Below are positions 7,480 to 15,667 of a stretch of 40,138 bases of DNA, in pieces. The stretch spans positions 1 to 40,138 of the forward strand of contig JAEUPD010000057.1 of the NCBI GenBank assembly GCA_016788525.1. Reading direction: 5' to 3'. This DNA comes from Rubrivivax sp. Lineage in GTDB: Bacteria; Pseudomonadota; Gammaproteobacteria; Burkholderiales; Burkholderiaceae_C. The notes under the pieces are model-generated. The model did no database searches. It was not told the DNA's origin and was given only the letters and a program-made list of their open reading frames with translations. Each line of letters starts with the position of its first letter. Position 1 is the first letter of the stretch. Made by a program: the position numbers and the translations under genes.

Positions 7480-8649
7480 CTACGCGGCAGGCCAGGCGGC
7501 CCGCAACGCTGCCCGGCGTGCCCGCTGCACCGCCAGGCCGACCTGCGGACCGCGCGCGCCCGAGTCCAGCGCCCGTTGCGCTGCCGCGGCCGTGTCGGCG
7601 CTTGCCGCGGCGTCGTGCAAGCGGCCAAGGATCTCGATCGCGTCGTCTGAACCGCCCGGCGTGCCCTGCGCAGGCCCGCCGCCCCGCCGCTGCGACCAGC
7701 GCGCGGCTTCAAGAAGCGAGCGGAATCGTTGTGGCTGCCGAAACGCGTCGCAGCGCTCGAGCAGGCCGAGCAGGGCCTCGGCTTGCGCGTCCTGCAGTGG
7801 CCTCGCGGGGCGCCAGGCGGCGAGCCTTGCGCCCTCGCGCGCGAACAGCTGCGCCAGATCGCGCACCTCGGTGGGCACCCGCAGGCGTTCGGCGGCGCGG
7901 GCCACGACCGTGCCCGCGCCGGGGTGGCCTTCTTCGCCCCAGCCCAGCAGCGCGAACCGCACCGCCAGCGCCGCATTGCCGGCCGCCGCGGCGTCCACCT
8001 GCGCCAGCGCCGAGGCGTCCAGCCGCGGTTCGGGCAGCAGCCGCCCCAGCGCGCCGCAGCCGCGCAGCACCTCGAACATGCGGCTGGGCTGCTGCGCCAT
8101 CAGGCCACGGGCCAACTCCTGCCACACGCGCTCGGGCACCAGTGCGTCTACCTCGCCGGCCTGCACGAGTTGCACCAGCAGCGCCTGGGTCTCGGGCGCC
8201 ACGGTGAAGTGCGGCCAGCGCGCCGCGAAGCGCGCCAGCCGCAGCAGCCGCACCGGGTCTTCGGCAAACGCCGGCGAGACATGGCGCAGCACGCCGCGCG
8301 CCAGGTCGCGACGGCCGCCGAAGGGGTCGATCAGCGTGCCGTCGGCCGCCTCGGCCATGGCGTTGATGGTCAGGTCGCGCCGCGCGAGGTCCTCTTCCAG
8401 CGTCACCTGCGGCGCGGCGTGAAAGGTGAAGCCGTGGTAGCCGCGAGCACTCTTGCGCTCGGTGCGCGCCAGCGCCACCTCCTCGCCGGTGGTGGGGTGC
8501 AGGAAGACCGGGAAGTCCTTGCCCACCGGCTTGTAGCCCAGTGCCAGCAGCTGCTCGGGCGTGGCCCCCACGGCCACCCAATCGCGGTCGCTGACCGGCT
8601 CGCCGAGCAGGCGGTCGCGCACGGCGCCGCCGACGATGTACAGCTGCAT
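7480..8649 (-). CDS. cca: CCA tRNA nucleotidyltransferase with eroded HD domain
   Basis: The enzyme adds or repairs the 3'-CCA of tRNA. The 389-residue protein has the class II nucleotidyltransferase head: GGAVRDRLLG at 7-16, catalytic Asp21 and Asp23 in SDRDW, RRDLTINAMA at 90-99, DPFGG at 108-112, and the ERxRR-like helix EDPVRLLRLARFAAR at 130-144. In E. coli the C-terminal half contains an HD phosphohydrolase domain with HDLGKG and HHGHG. Here the equivalent region reads RFALLGWGEEGHPGAG (231-246), about 13 residues shorter, without the HD pair. So the transferase looks intact and the phosphohydrolase activity is probably lost. The start at 8649 is set by the conserved MQLYIVGGAVRD. Confidence 0.95.
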   Translation of the reverse strand: MQLYIVGGAVRDRLLGEPVSDRDWVAVGATPEQLLALGYKPVGKDFPVFLHPTTGEEVALARTERKSARGYHGFTFHAAPQVTLEEDLARRDLTINAMAEAADGTLIDPFGGRRDLARGVLRHVSPAFAEDPVRLLRLARFAARWPHFTVAPETQALLVQLVQAGEVDALVPERVWQELARGLMAQQPSRMFEVLRGCGALGRLLPEPRLDASALAQVDAAAAGNAALAVRFALLGWGEEGHPGAGTVVARAAERLRVPTEVRDLAQLFAREGARLAAWRPARPLQDAQAEALLGLLERCDAFRQPQRFRSLLEAARWSQRRGGGPAQGTPGGSDDAIEILGRLHDAAASADTAAAAQRALDSGARGPQVGLAVQRARRAALRAAWPAA

Positions 8650-8804
8650 GCCGGCGATGATGCCGTGGTGGCCGAAGGCCTGGGCGGGCCGACGGCCGGG
8701 TTCGGGAGCTGAGCGCGGCCAACCGCGCTGCTTGCCTGCACCTTGGCAGGCTCTGGGCCCCTGCGGACCGATCGACCCGACGGTCTGAGCGGCTGATGCG
8801 GCAT

Positions 8805-8909
8805 GAGCGGCCGGTGTGGCACGAGCGGCCGGTGTGGCCGGTGTGGCCGGTGTGGCACAAGCGGCCGGTGTGGCCGGTGCGACCCGAGCGGCCGGCGCGG
8901 CCCGGGCGC
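8805..8909 (+). repeat. Imperfect minisatellite between gst and cca
   Basis: About 100 bases consist of imperfect units built on GAGCGGCCGGTGTGGCAC, with internal tandem copies of the 9-mer CCGGTGTGG. They fill the 268-base gap between the GST stop and the cca start, close to the cca 5' end. On the minus strand the frame stays open as Ala/Pro/Thr-rich peptide continuous with cca, but it lacks family similarity, so it is treated as non-coding. Confidence 0.8.
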
Positions 8910-8917
8910 CGCGCTGA

Positions 8918-9613
8918 TCAGCGCCTCGTGCGGTAGGGCTCGTCTTCCGGCACGAACTCGTGCTCCTGCAGCGCATCGGCAATCCACGCCGCGGGGCCGG
9001 GTGCCGCCAGCAGGCGCTGGGCGTAATCGGCCGCGGGCCCGGACAGCGGCAGGCCGTAGGTGCGCACGCGCAGCGCCACCGGCGCGAAGTAGGCGTCGGC
9101 GGCGCCGAAGGCACCGAACAGGAACGGCGCGCCGCGCCCGCCCGGCGCGGCGGCGGCCAGCGCGTCGCTCCACATGCGGTCGATGCGCTCGAGGTCGCGT
9201 TGCACCTGTGGCTGCTCGCGCAGCACCTTGGCACCTATCTCGGGCATCGAGGCCTCGACGTTCATCGGGCAGTGCTGGCGCAGCGCGCCGAAGCCGGCGT
9301 GCATCTCGGCGCAGATCGAACGCGCGCGGGCGCGTGCGGCGCGCTCGGTGGGCCACACGCCCTTGTCGGGGAAGCGCTCATGCAGGTACTCGACGATGGC
9401 CAGGCTGTCCCACACGACGAGGTCGCCGTCGACCAGCGCGGGCACGCGCCCGGCCGGGCTGATGGGCAGCATCGCGGCGCGAAAGCCCCCGGCCCCCAGG
9501 CCGAGCAGGAAGCTCAGCTTGCGTTCCTCGAAGGGGATGCCCAGGCCGCGCATCAGCACCCAGGGGCGCATCGACCACGACGAGTAGTTCTTGTTGGCGA
9601 TCACGAGTTGCAT
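8918..9613 (-). CDS. Glutathione S-transferase family protein
   Basis: This 231-residue protein has a thioredoxin-fold N-terminal domain (1-80) with NYSSWSMRPWVLMRGLGIPFEE, where a Ser of the SSW motif is the likely glutathione-activating residue. SPAGRVPALVDGDLVVWDSLAIVEYL carries the cis-Pro and the glutathione gamma-glutamyl-binding Asp-Ser pair (quoted in parts: GRVPALVDGD, WDSLAIVEYL). The C-terminal helical domain contains FLFGAFGAADAYFAPVALR. It is probably a cytosolic detoxification enzyme; the substrate is unknown. It lies between cca and the NDUFA9-like gene on the same strand. Confidence 0.9.
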   Translation of the reverse strand: MQLVIANKNYSSWSMRPWVLMRGLGIPFEERKLSFLLGLGAGGFRAAMLPISPAGRVPALVDGDLVVWDSLAIVEYLHERFPDKGVWPTERAARARARSICAEMHAGFGALRQHCPMNVEASMPEIGAKVLREQPQVQRDLERIDRMWSDALAAAAPGGRGAPFLFGAFGAADAYFAPVALRVRTYGLPLSGPAADYAQRLLAAPGPAAWIADALQEHEFVPEDEPYRTRR

Positions 9614-9724
9614 GGAGGGTGCTTCCTTCCGGCCTTGGCCGTGGAGTGGTCAGGCCGCCGATGCTAGGCACTGCGGCCAGGTCGCGGGATCATGTTCGTG
9701 CATCGCCGCGATGCGGCGCGCGCA

Positions 9725-10675
9725 TCAGCGATGCAGTGCCCGCCAGCCGTCCAGGCGCGCCACCCCTTGCCCGGGCGCGAGGTAGCCCGGCGCCACGGCA
9801 CCGATCGTCGCCGGCGTGATGCCCAGGTCGGCCAGGCCTGGGAGCCGCCCGCTGGCGACGCTGGGCACCTTCATCGAGTCGAGGTTGTCGCGTGACATCA
9901 GCGGCACGCCGGGCAGGCGCTCCAGCACGAAGGCCTGCGCCCGTGCCGCCCAGCCGGGCAGCGCGATCTGCGGCCGCTCGTGGCCCGCCAGGCGCCCCGC
10001 CAGGCGCACGATCTCGGCCAGCGGCAGCACCTGCGGGCCGGCGCACTCGATGGTGCGGCCCTCGCCCGGGGCCGCCCAGCGCCCATCGGCCAGCGTGCGC
10101 ACCACCGCCTCGGCGACGTCTTCCACCCACACCGGCTGGAAGTGCACGTGGCTGGCCGCCAGTGGCACCACCGGCGCCACCGCCTGCAGCGCGGCGAACA
10201 GGTTGAGCAGCCGATCGTGCGCGCCGAAGATGACCGACGGCCGCAGGATGGTCAGCGCCAGGCCACCGGCCTGCAGCGCCGCTTCGCCCGCGGCCTTGCT
10301 GCGCAGGTAGTGCGAGGGTGCATAGGGCGCCACGCCAAGCGCGCTGACGTGCACGAGGCGGCGCACGCCTGCGCCGTGCATGGCTCGTGTGAGCGCTTCG
10401 GGCAGCGCGCGGTGCACGGCGTCGAACTGCGCCGGCGTGCCGTGCAGGATGGCCACCAGGTTGACCACCGCGTCGCACCCCTGCGCCAACGCCGCCAGGC
10501 TGACCGCATCATGCACGCTGGCCTGCACCAGCTCCACGCCGGGCAACGTGCGCAGGTGTGTGGCGTGGGCGAGCCTTCGGGTGGGCACGACGGGCGCGAG
10601 CCCGTGGCGCACCAGTCGCTCGCAGACCGAGCGGCCGACGAAGCCGCTGCCCCCAAGTACCAGGATCTTGTTCAT
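9725..10675 (-). CDS. NDUFA9-like NAD(P)-binding protein (atypical SDR)
   Basis: The 316-residue protein has an N-terminal nucleotide-binding loop LVLGGSGFVGRSVCERL (residues 5-21). Other features are VVNLVAILHG, VHVSALGVAPYAPSHYLRSK (with the SDR-a Tyr/Lys pair region) and ILRPSVIFGAHD, typical of the complex I NDUFA9 subgroup of atypical SDRs. Mitochondrial NDUFA9 is a peripheral complex I subunit binding NADPH. In bacteria the homologues are stand-alone, and a quinone- or lipid-linked role is only inferred. No nuo gene lies nearby. The neighbours (cca on one side, lytic transglycosylase on the other) are, as far as I recall, a common arrangement in Burkholderiales. Confidence 0.9.
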   Translation of the reverse strand: MNKILVLGGSGFVGRSVCERLVRHGLAPVVPTRRLAHATHLRTLPGVELVQASVHDAVSLAALAQGCDAVVNLVAILHGTPAQFDAVHRALPEALTRAMHGAGVRRLVHVSALGVAPYAPSHYLRSKAAGEAALQAGGLALTILRPSVIFGAHDRLLNLFAALQAVAPVVPLAASHVHFQPVWVEDVAEAVVRTLADGRWAAPGEGRTIECAGPQVLPLAEIVRLAGRLAGHERPQIALPGWAARAQAFVLERLPGVPLMSRDNLDSMKVPSVASGRLPGLADLGITPATIGAVAPGYLAPGQGVARLDGWRALHR

Positions 10676-10792
10676 CGGTGTGATGTCAACGCCTTGCAGC
10701 GGCGCCAGTGTAGGACCGGGCGCCCGGGGACCGGGGCCGGGTGGCTCGAGGCTCTGCGATCGTCGCCCGCACGCCCGCGGCCGTGGCCGGCG

Positions 10793-13342
10793 TCAGGGCA
10801 GGTCGCGGTTCTCCGCCGGGGCGCCGGCATCGCGCGGGCCGATCGGCCCGCCGAGGCGCGCCTTCAGGCTCACCACGCCCGGCCGCGGCGCAGCCGCCAG
10901 CAGCATGGCGGCTGGTGGCACATCCGGCACGGCGCCGGAACCCGCCGCAGCCGGCCCGGCGCCACCCACACCCGCAGCGGCACCTGCACCGGTGCCCGCC
11001 GCGGGCCCGAGCCGCGCCGTGTAGACCACCGCGTTGGCCAGCACCTTCTTGACGTAGTCGCGCGTCTCGTTGAACGGGATGCCTTCGATCCACGCCGCCG
11101 GCTCCACCGTGGCGCCCTCGCGCCAGCGGCGGGGCCGCGAGGGGCCGGCGTTGTAGGCCGCTGCCCCCATCGCCTGCGTGCCGCCAAACTCGTCGAGCAC
11201 CAGCTTGAGGTAGGTGGTGCCCAGCAGCAGGTTGGTGTCGCGGTCGATGACCTGGTCGGGCCGCCATTCGGCCAGGCCGACGCGGCGCGCCGTCCAGCGC
11301 GCCGTGGCCGGCATCAGCTGCATCAGGCCCGAGGCGCCGACGTGCGAGCGGGCGTCGAGGATGAAGCGCGATTCCTGCCGGATGAGGCCGAACACGTACG
11401 CCGCGTCGAGGCCGGCATCGCGCGACTGCGCGAGCACCGCGTCGCGGAACGGCAACGGGTAGCGCTGCGTCACGTCGGCCACGTCGCGCGTGCGCTCGCT
11501 GGTGTTGATGCAGCGGTCCCAGATCTCGCGCTCGCAGGCCAGCGCGGCGGCGGCCATCAGCTCGCGATCGTTCATTCCGCGCAGCGCATAGTTCCACTCG
11601 CGCACGCCCTCGGCGCGCAGGCCGAGCGCCATCAGCCGCAGGGCGCGCTTGAGGCCGGCGTGCTGGCGCAGCGGCTCGCGCTCGGCGTCCACCAGCGGCA
11701 CCGGTGCCACGGGCAGGGCGATCCGGCGGCCGAGGTCTTCCAGCGCCAGTTGTGGGTAGAAGCCCAGCGGCCCGGCGATCGCCTCCAGCGTCAGCCTGGC
11801 AAGGTTTCGCGCGCCTTCGCCCTCTGCGCCGGGCGCGGCGTTGCCGCGCAGCGCGCGGGCGCGCCAATACACCCAGGTCGCGTTGCGCTGCTCGGCCGCG
11901 CTCATCTCCTCGATGGCGCGCTGCACGAGCGTCCAGCGCGCCCTGTCGGTGACCGGCCCGCGCAGCGCCGCCCGGACCATCCAGGCGAGGGTTTCGTCGC
12001 TGAACGGAGCTTCATGCACGCCGACACTCGGCGACGCCGCCACGCGGCCCTCGGTGCCGTCGGCGGGGCCGGGGGCCAGCGACGGGCGGCCACGGCCCAC
12101 GGCCTTGTCCCAGGCGGCGAAGGCGCGACGCGCGAAGTCGGCGGCGCGCAGATGCTGCTTCAGCGCCGCGTGGCGGGCCACGCCACCCCAGGCCCGGGCC
12201 AGCTCCAGCGCAGGCAGTCGGGTCGCTTCGTGCTGTTCGAGGTGGGTGAAGGCGAGGTCGGGGTCGGCGGCCGCCAGCCGCCACAGCGCCAGCACGGCCA
12301 GCCTGTGGGCGGCTTCCGTATGTGTGCCGCGCCGCTCGCGCAGGAACCGCCCGGGGTCCCTGAACAGCGCATCCACCTGCGCGGCGAGCTGCGGCTCGAC
12401 GAACGCCGCACGCTCGCGCGCCAGCCGTGGGCGGTTGAGCTCGGTGGCGGCGCGCAACCCTTGCCACAACTCGGTGGCGCCGAATGCGCGCTGCTCGAAC
12501 AGCGTCTGCGCAAGCAGCGAGCAGCCGTCGTCCGGCTCGCGCTGCGCGAGCCAGGCCACGCGGGCGGCCGCGCGAAGATCCGGTGCCGCCGGTGCGGCGG
12601 GCGCGGGAGCCGCGGCAACAGGAGGTGATCCGGCGGGCACCGTGCCGGCGTTCGCAGTGGCGGTGCCTGAAGGGGTCCCCGATGAGGCCACTGATGGGGC
12701 CACTGTTGGGGCCACTGTTGGGGCCACTGATGGGGCCACTGTTGGGGCCACTGATGGGAGGACCCCTGATGCCGTCGCCGAAGAGGCCGCTGGTGGAACC
12801 GCGGACAGGGCGGGCGATTGGACCTCGGAGGCCGCCGCCGCGCCGCCGGGCGCACCGGCTTGCTGGTAAGCCGCCAGGAGCGCGAAACACGTGACCTCGC
12901 GGTCGTCGTTCATGCGAAAACGTGGAAACTCGATGCGCAGCGTCGCCCAGTCGCGGCGGCGGCCGAGCTCGAGCAGCCAGTCGTTGCGCAGGCGGTCTTC
13001 GACATACGTGCCGCGCCAGCGTGCGGCGAAGGCGTCGAAGTCGGCCGGCTGCGCGTCCGCCAGGCGCAGTGCCAGCTCCCAGTACTCGACCCACGAGGCG
13101 AGCGGGTGGTCCTGCATCGCGGCCGCCTGGCGCAACGCGAAGAGCTGGTTGCGGTCCTTGGCGCGGAAGGCCTCGCGCGCCTGCACCACCGGGTCGTCGC
13201 TTGCCGCCGGGGGGCTGCCGCCGTTCTGCGCACGCACCCCGCGCGGGGGCGCGGCCATCGCCGTGGCTACGAGCACGAAGCCCAGAGTGGCGGCGATGCG
13301 GCGCTTCACGCCGACCACTGTAGGGACCTGCACTTGCGGCAT
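10793..13342 (-). CDS. Soluble lytic murein transglycosylase (Slt family, GH23)
   Basis: This periplasmic enzyme cleaves peptidoglycan glycan strands to 1,6-anhydro products. From the ATG at 13342 it has 849 residues; a GTG at 13309 (VKRRIAATLG) would give a tighter signal peptide. After the signal (ending near GVRAQ) comes a long alpha-helical U-domain. A Pro/Ala/Val/Thr-rich insert lies about residues 165-255, encoded partly by a 12-bp minisatellite. The C-terminal catalytic domain has the nucleophile-region Glu657 in IRQESRF, GLMQLMPATA, and AAYNAGPSRPRRWRE, all GH23 signatures. The protein is about 200 residues longer than E. coli Slt70, partly because of the insert. It lies between a LysR gene and the NDUFA9-like gene. 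Confidence 0.93.
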   Translation of the reverse strand: MPQVQVPTVVGVKRRIAATLGFVLVATAMAAPPRGVRAQNGGSPPAASDDPVVQAREAFRAKDRNQLFALRQAAAMQDHPLASWVEYWELALRLADAQPADFDAFAARWRGTYVEDRLRNDWLLELGRRRDWATLRIEFPRFRMNDDREVTCFALLAAYQQAGAPGGAAAASEVQSPALSAVPPAASSATASGVLPSVAPTVAPSVAPTVAPTVAPSVASSGTPSGTATANAGTVPAGSPPVAAAPAPAAPAAPDLRAAARVAWLAQREPDDGCSLLAQTLFEQRAFGATELWQGLRAATELNRPRLARERAAFVEPQLAAQVDALFRDPGRFLRERRGTHTEAAHRLAVLALWRLAAADPDLAFTHLEQHEATRLPALELARAWGGVARHAALKQHLRAADFARRAFAAWDKAVGRGRPSLAPGPADGTEGRVAASPSVGVHEAPFSDETLAWMVRAALRGPVTDRARWTLVQRAIEEMSAAEQRNATWVYWRARALRGNAAPGAEGEGARNLARLTLEAIAGPLGFYPQLALEDLGRRIALPVAPVPLVDAEREPLRQHAGLKRALRLMALGLRAEGVREWNYALRGMNDRELMAAAALACEREIWDRCINTSERTRDVADVTQRYPLPFRDAVLAQSRDAGLDAAYVFGLIRQESRFILDARSHVGASGLMQLMPATARWTARRVGLAEWRPDQVIDRDTNLLLGTTYLKLVLDEFGGTQAMGAAAYNAGPSRPRRWREGATVEPAAWIEGIPFNETRDYVKKVLANAVVYTARLGPAAGTGAGAAAGVGGAGPAAAGSGAVPDVPPAAMLLAAAPRPGVVSLKARLGGPIGPRDAGAPAENRDLP
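12681..12758 (+). repeat. In-frame 12-bp minisatellite inside the slt gene
   Basis: Six tandem 12-mers of the form GATGGGGCCACT or GTTGGGGCCACT occur from 12681 to 12752, followed by a half unit. Read on the minus strand they encode repeated Val-Ala-Pro-(Ser/Thr) tetrapeptides in the low-complexity insert of the lytic transglycosylase. The unit length is a multiple of three, so copy-number change would leave the frame intact. Confidence 0.92.
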
Positions 13343-13415
13343 GGAGTCGAATTCTGCGGTGAAAGGCGCGCTGTTTCGTCGGCCCCCGGGGTCGAGGGGC
13401 CGCGCGCGGCGGGTG

Positions 13416-14420
13416 TCATCGGGCATGAAGCTCGCCCGGCCGTGCGGGCCTGGCCTCATCGGGTGTGAAGGCAGCGCCGGCGAGCAGCGAGCCGGTGGCC
13501 TGTGCTTCATCGAGCAGCCAACGCTCGAACGCTGCCAGCGGTGCACGCTCGCGCCGCGCCGGCCAGCGCACAAGCCAGTATCCGAAGGGCGAAGCGACGC
13601 GGCCGGCCGGGCCGAAGGGCTCGACCAGATCGCCGCGCACGAGGGCATCGCCCACCAGCGCCAGGCGCGCCAGCGCCACGCCCTGGCCGGCCAGCGCCGC
13701 CTGCACCTGCTGGTAGGTGAAGTTGAGGTAGATCCAGCCGCGGGGCGCCAGGCCCGCTGGCGCCCGCTCGCGCAACCAGTGCCGCCACGACAGGTAGGCC
13801 GCGCTTTGCCGGGCGTCGTCTTCCTCCAGCAGCGTGTGGCGCGCGAGGTCGGCCGGGGTCTCCAGTCGCTGGCGCCGCAGCAGCTCGGGGCTGGCCACCG
13901 GCGTGAGCACCTCGCTGAACAGCGGTTGCGAGCCGGCGGGCACATCCTTGGGCCGGCAGTAGCGCAGCGCGAGGTCGACCTCGGGCTCGTCGAGCGCGGC
14001 CAGCGCGTCAGTGGCGGAGATGCGGATGTCGATGTCCGGGTGAGTCCGCTGGAAGCCGGTCAGCCGCGGCAGGAGCCACAGCGAGGCGAACGAAGCGAAG
14101 GTCGTCACGGCCACCGGTGCGCGGCGCTCGCGGCTGCGCAGCTGGTGCACGGTGGAATCGAGCTGGGCAAGGAAGGGCGCCACCACCTGCAGCAGCGCGG
14201 CGCCGGCCCCGGTCAGTTCCACCTTGCGCGTGCCTCGCACGAAGAGGACCGCGCCCAGCTCGTCTTCGAGGCCTTTGATCTGCCGGCTCACCGCCGGCTG
14301 GGTGAGGTGCAGGTCCTCGGCCGCTCCGCGAAAACTCAACCGCCGCGCCACCGCTTCGAACGCGCGCAGCGGCCCCACCGCCAGCAGGCTGTGTGACGGG
14401 TTGGGCGCGGCGGCACTCAT
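13416..14420 (-). CDS. LysR-family transcriptional regulator (GcvA-like)
   Basis: This 334-residue regulator has a winged helix-turn-helix at about 15-75 (LRAFEAVARRLSFRGAAEDL, then LTQPAVSRQIKGLEDELG). The type 2 periplasmic-binding-like effector domain follows, with VTTFASFASLWLLPRL at its start. This layout is typical of the GcvA/AmpR subgroup. The target and effector are unknown. The gene lies between slt (73 bases downstream) and the TfoX-like gene (97 bases upstream), all on the minus strand, so it has no divergent partner that would hint at its target. Its C-terminal 30 residues are Ala/Pro/Arg-rich. Confidence 0.9.
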   Translation of the reverse strand: MSAAAPNPSHSLLAVGPLRAFEAVARRLSFRGAAEDLHLTQPAVSRQIKGLEDELGAVLFVRGTRKVELTGAGAALLQVVAPFLAQLDSTVHQLRSRERRAPVAVTTFASFASLWLLPRLTGFQRTHPDIDIRISATDALAALDEPEVDLALRYCRPKDVPAGSQPLFSEVLTPVASPELLRRQRLETPADLARHTLLEEDDARQSAAYLSWRHWLRERAPAGLAPRGWIYLNFTYQQVQAALAGQGVALARLALVGDALVRGDLVEPFGPAGRVASPFGYWLVRWPARRERAPLAAFERWLLDEAQATGSLLAGAAFTPDEARPARPGELHAR

Positions 14421-14517
14421 GCGTGGCGATTATCGGTACCCGTCTGGTGGGTGCCGCCGCGTGGCGCCTGGATCACCGCAGCCTGGAACTGCAGCGTGGC
14501 CGCCCGCGCAGACCGCC

Positions 14518-14940
14518 TCATGTGCGGCGCGGCGTTCTTGCCTGGGTCTTCTTCGCCGGGCCGCGGGCTGTCGCGGCCCGGGGCGTGGTACTGGTTCTGG
14601 CCTTGGACTTGGACTTGGCCTGGGCGGCCGCGGCCGCCTGCCGGGCCAGCCGCGCCCACGGCGCCATCAATGCCGGCGATTCCATCGCCTCGTCGGGCAC
14701 GGTCCAGTAGCTCATGCGCACCGGCCTGTCCTTGCCCTCGTGGATGAAGGGCTGGCACCCGGCCGCGGCGAACCTCGCTTCGGTGTCGGTGTCGACCTTG
14801 AGGTACAGGCGGTCTCTGGCGATGAGGGCCACGAACAGGTCGCGCGCGTACAGGCCATGCCCGCCGAACATGCGGCGCGAGCGCGCCGGCCCGAGCGTGG
14901 CGAGCAGTTCCAGGCAGTGGTCGGCAAAGGCGGCGCCCAT
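14518..14940 (-). CDS. TfoX N-terminal domain protein
   Basis: This 140-residue protein carries the TfoX/Sxy N-terminal domain (about 1-100). Visible features are LGPARSRRMFGGHGLYARDL, LIARDRLYLKVD and the MSYWTVPDEAM segment near the end of the domain. The last 40 residues are a Lys/Ala/Thr/Arg tail (AQAKSKSKARTS and similar), which could bind nucleic acid but is low-complexity. Full TfoX proteins activate competence genes with CRP in gammaproteobacteria, and single-domain versions are uncharacterised. The start at 14940 precedes the conserved domain directly; the frame is open further upstream without similarity. It diverges from the cyclo-ligase gene. Confidence 0.85.
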   Translation of the reverse strand: MGAAFADHCLELLATLGPARSRRMFGGHGLYARDLFVALIARDRLYLKVDTDTEARFAAAGCQPFIHEGKDRPVRMSYWTVPDEAMESPALMAPWARLARQAAAAAQAKSKSKARTSTTPRAATARGPAKKTQARTPRRT

Positions 14941-15046
14941 GGGTGTTTGTGCCGGCGTGCGGCCGGGCAGGTTGTGCGCGGAGATCCGCCGGCTGCGCGC
15001 CGGGCGTGCGGCGGGCGGACAATACCAGCCGTCCAAGCGCCCGGCC

Positions 15047-15640
15047 ATGCCCCTCGACCTGCCTTCCTTCGAACCCTCGCGCGACAAGAAGACGCTGCGC
15101 CGGCAGTTGCAGGCCGAGCGCCAGGGGCTGCTCGACCGCCATCGGCGTTCGGTCGAACTGCAGGAGGTGCTGCGCGTGTGGCTGTTGGCGCGGTCGGAAA
15201 CCACCATCGGCGCCTACTGGCCGATCAAGGGTGAATTCGATGCGCTGCCGGCGCTTTACCGCTGGAGCGAGGTGCACGACCACCGGCGCATCGGCCTGCC
15301 GGTGATCGACCGCGAGACCAAGCACCTGCGCTTCCACGTCTGGTACCCGGGGTGCCCGATGGAGGAAGACGCCTACGGCATCCCCAAGCCCAAAGACACC
15401 GAAGAGTTCCACCCGCAACTGCTGCTGGTGCCGTGCGTGGGCTACGGCCCGCGCGGGCTGCGCCTGGGCTATGGCGGCGGGTTCTACGACCGCACGCTGG
15501 CCGATCTGCAGCCGCGCCCGGTGACCGTGGGCCTGGCCTACGCCAACGGTTTCGTGCCGTGGCTCGGGGCCGAGCCGCACGACGTGCCGCTGGACGCCAT
15601 CCTGACAGAGGAAGGGCCGGCCTGGGACCGCGCCCGCTGA
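15047..15640 (+). CDS. ygfA: 5-formyltetrahydrofolate cyclo-ligase
   Basis: The enzyme converts 5-formyl-THF to 5,10-methenyl-THF with ATP. The 197-residue protein shows the family features: KKTLRRQLQAERQGL near the N-terminus, IGAYWPIKGEFD, IGLPVIDRETKHLRFHVW, and the ATP/folate-binding signature region LLVPCVGYGPRGLRLGYGGG (with GGGFYDRTLA following). ATG at 15047 is chosen since conserved residues begin soon after. It converges on the MFS exporter, 27 bases apart. The 106-base divergent gap upstream is too short for a 6S RNA, which accompanies this gene in some bacteria. Confidence 0.95.
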   Translation: MPLDLPSFEPSRDKKTLRRQLQAERQGLLDRHRRSVELQEVLRVWLLARSETTIGAYWPIKGEFDALPALYRWSEVHDHRRIGLPVIDRETKHLRFHVWYPGCPMEEDAYGIPKPKDTEEFHPQLLLVPCVGYGPRGLRLGYGGGFYDRTLADLQPRPVTVGLAYANGFVPWLGAEPHDVPLDAILTEEGPAWDRAR

Positions 15641-15667
15641 GCAACTGGGGCGCGCCGGTCGGGCGGG

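Noticed and set aside
9980-12628. Very long plus-strand open frame (882 codons) antisense to slt
   Set aside because: It is the complement of the lytic transglycosylase and NDUFA9-like genes. Its Arg/His/Gln-rich composition and lack of any domain pattern are typical of an antisense frame in GC-rich DNA.
14941-15046. 6S RNA gene upstream of the cyclo-ligase gene
   Set aside because: 6S RNA precedes ygfA in some bacteria, but this gap is only 106 bases and shows no long bulged hairpin with the central bubble expected.
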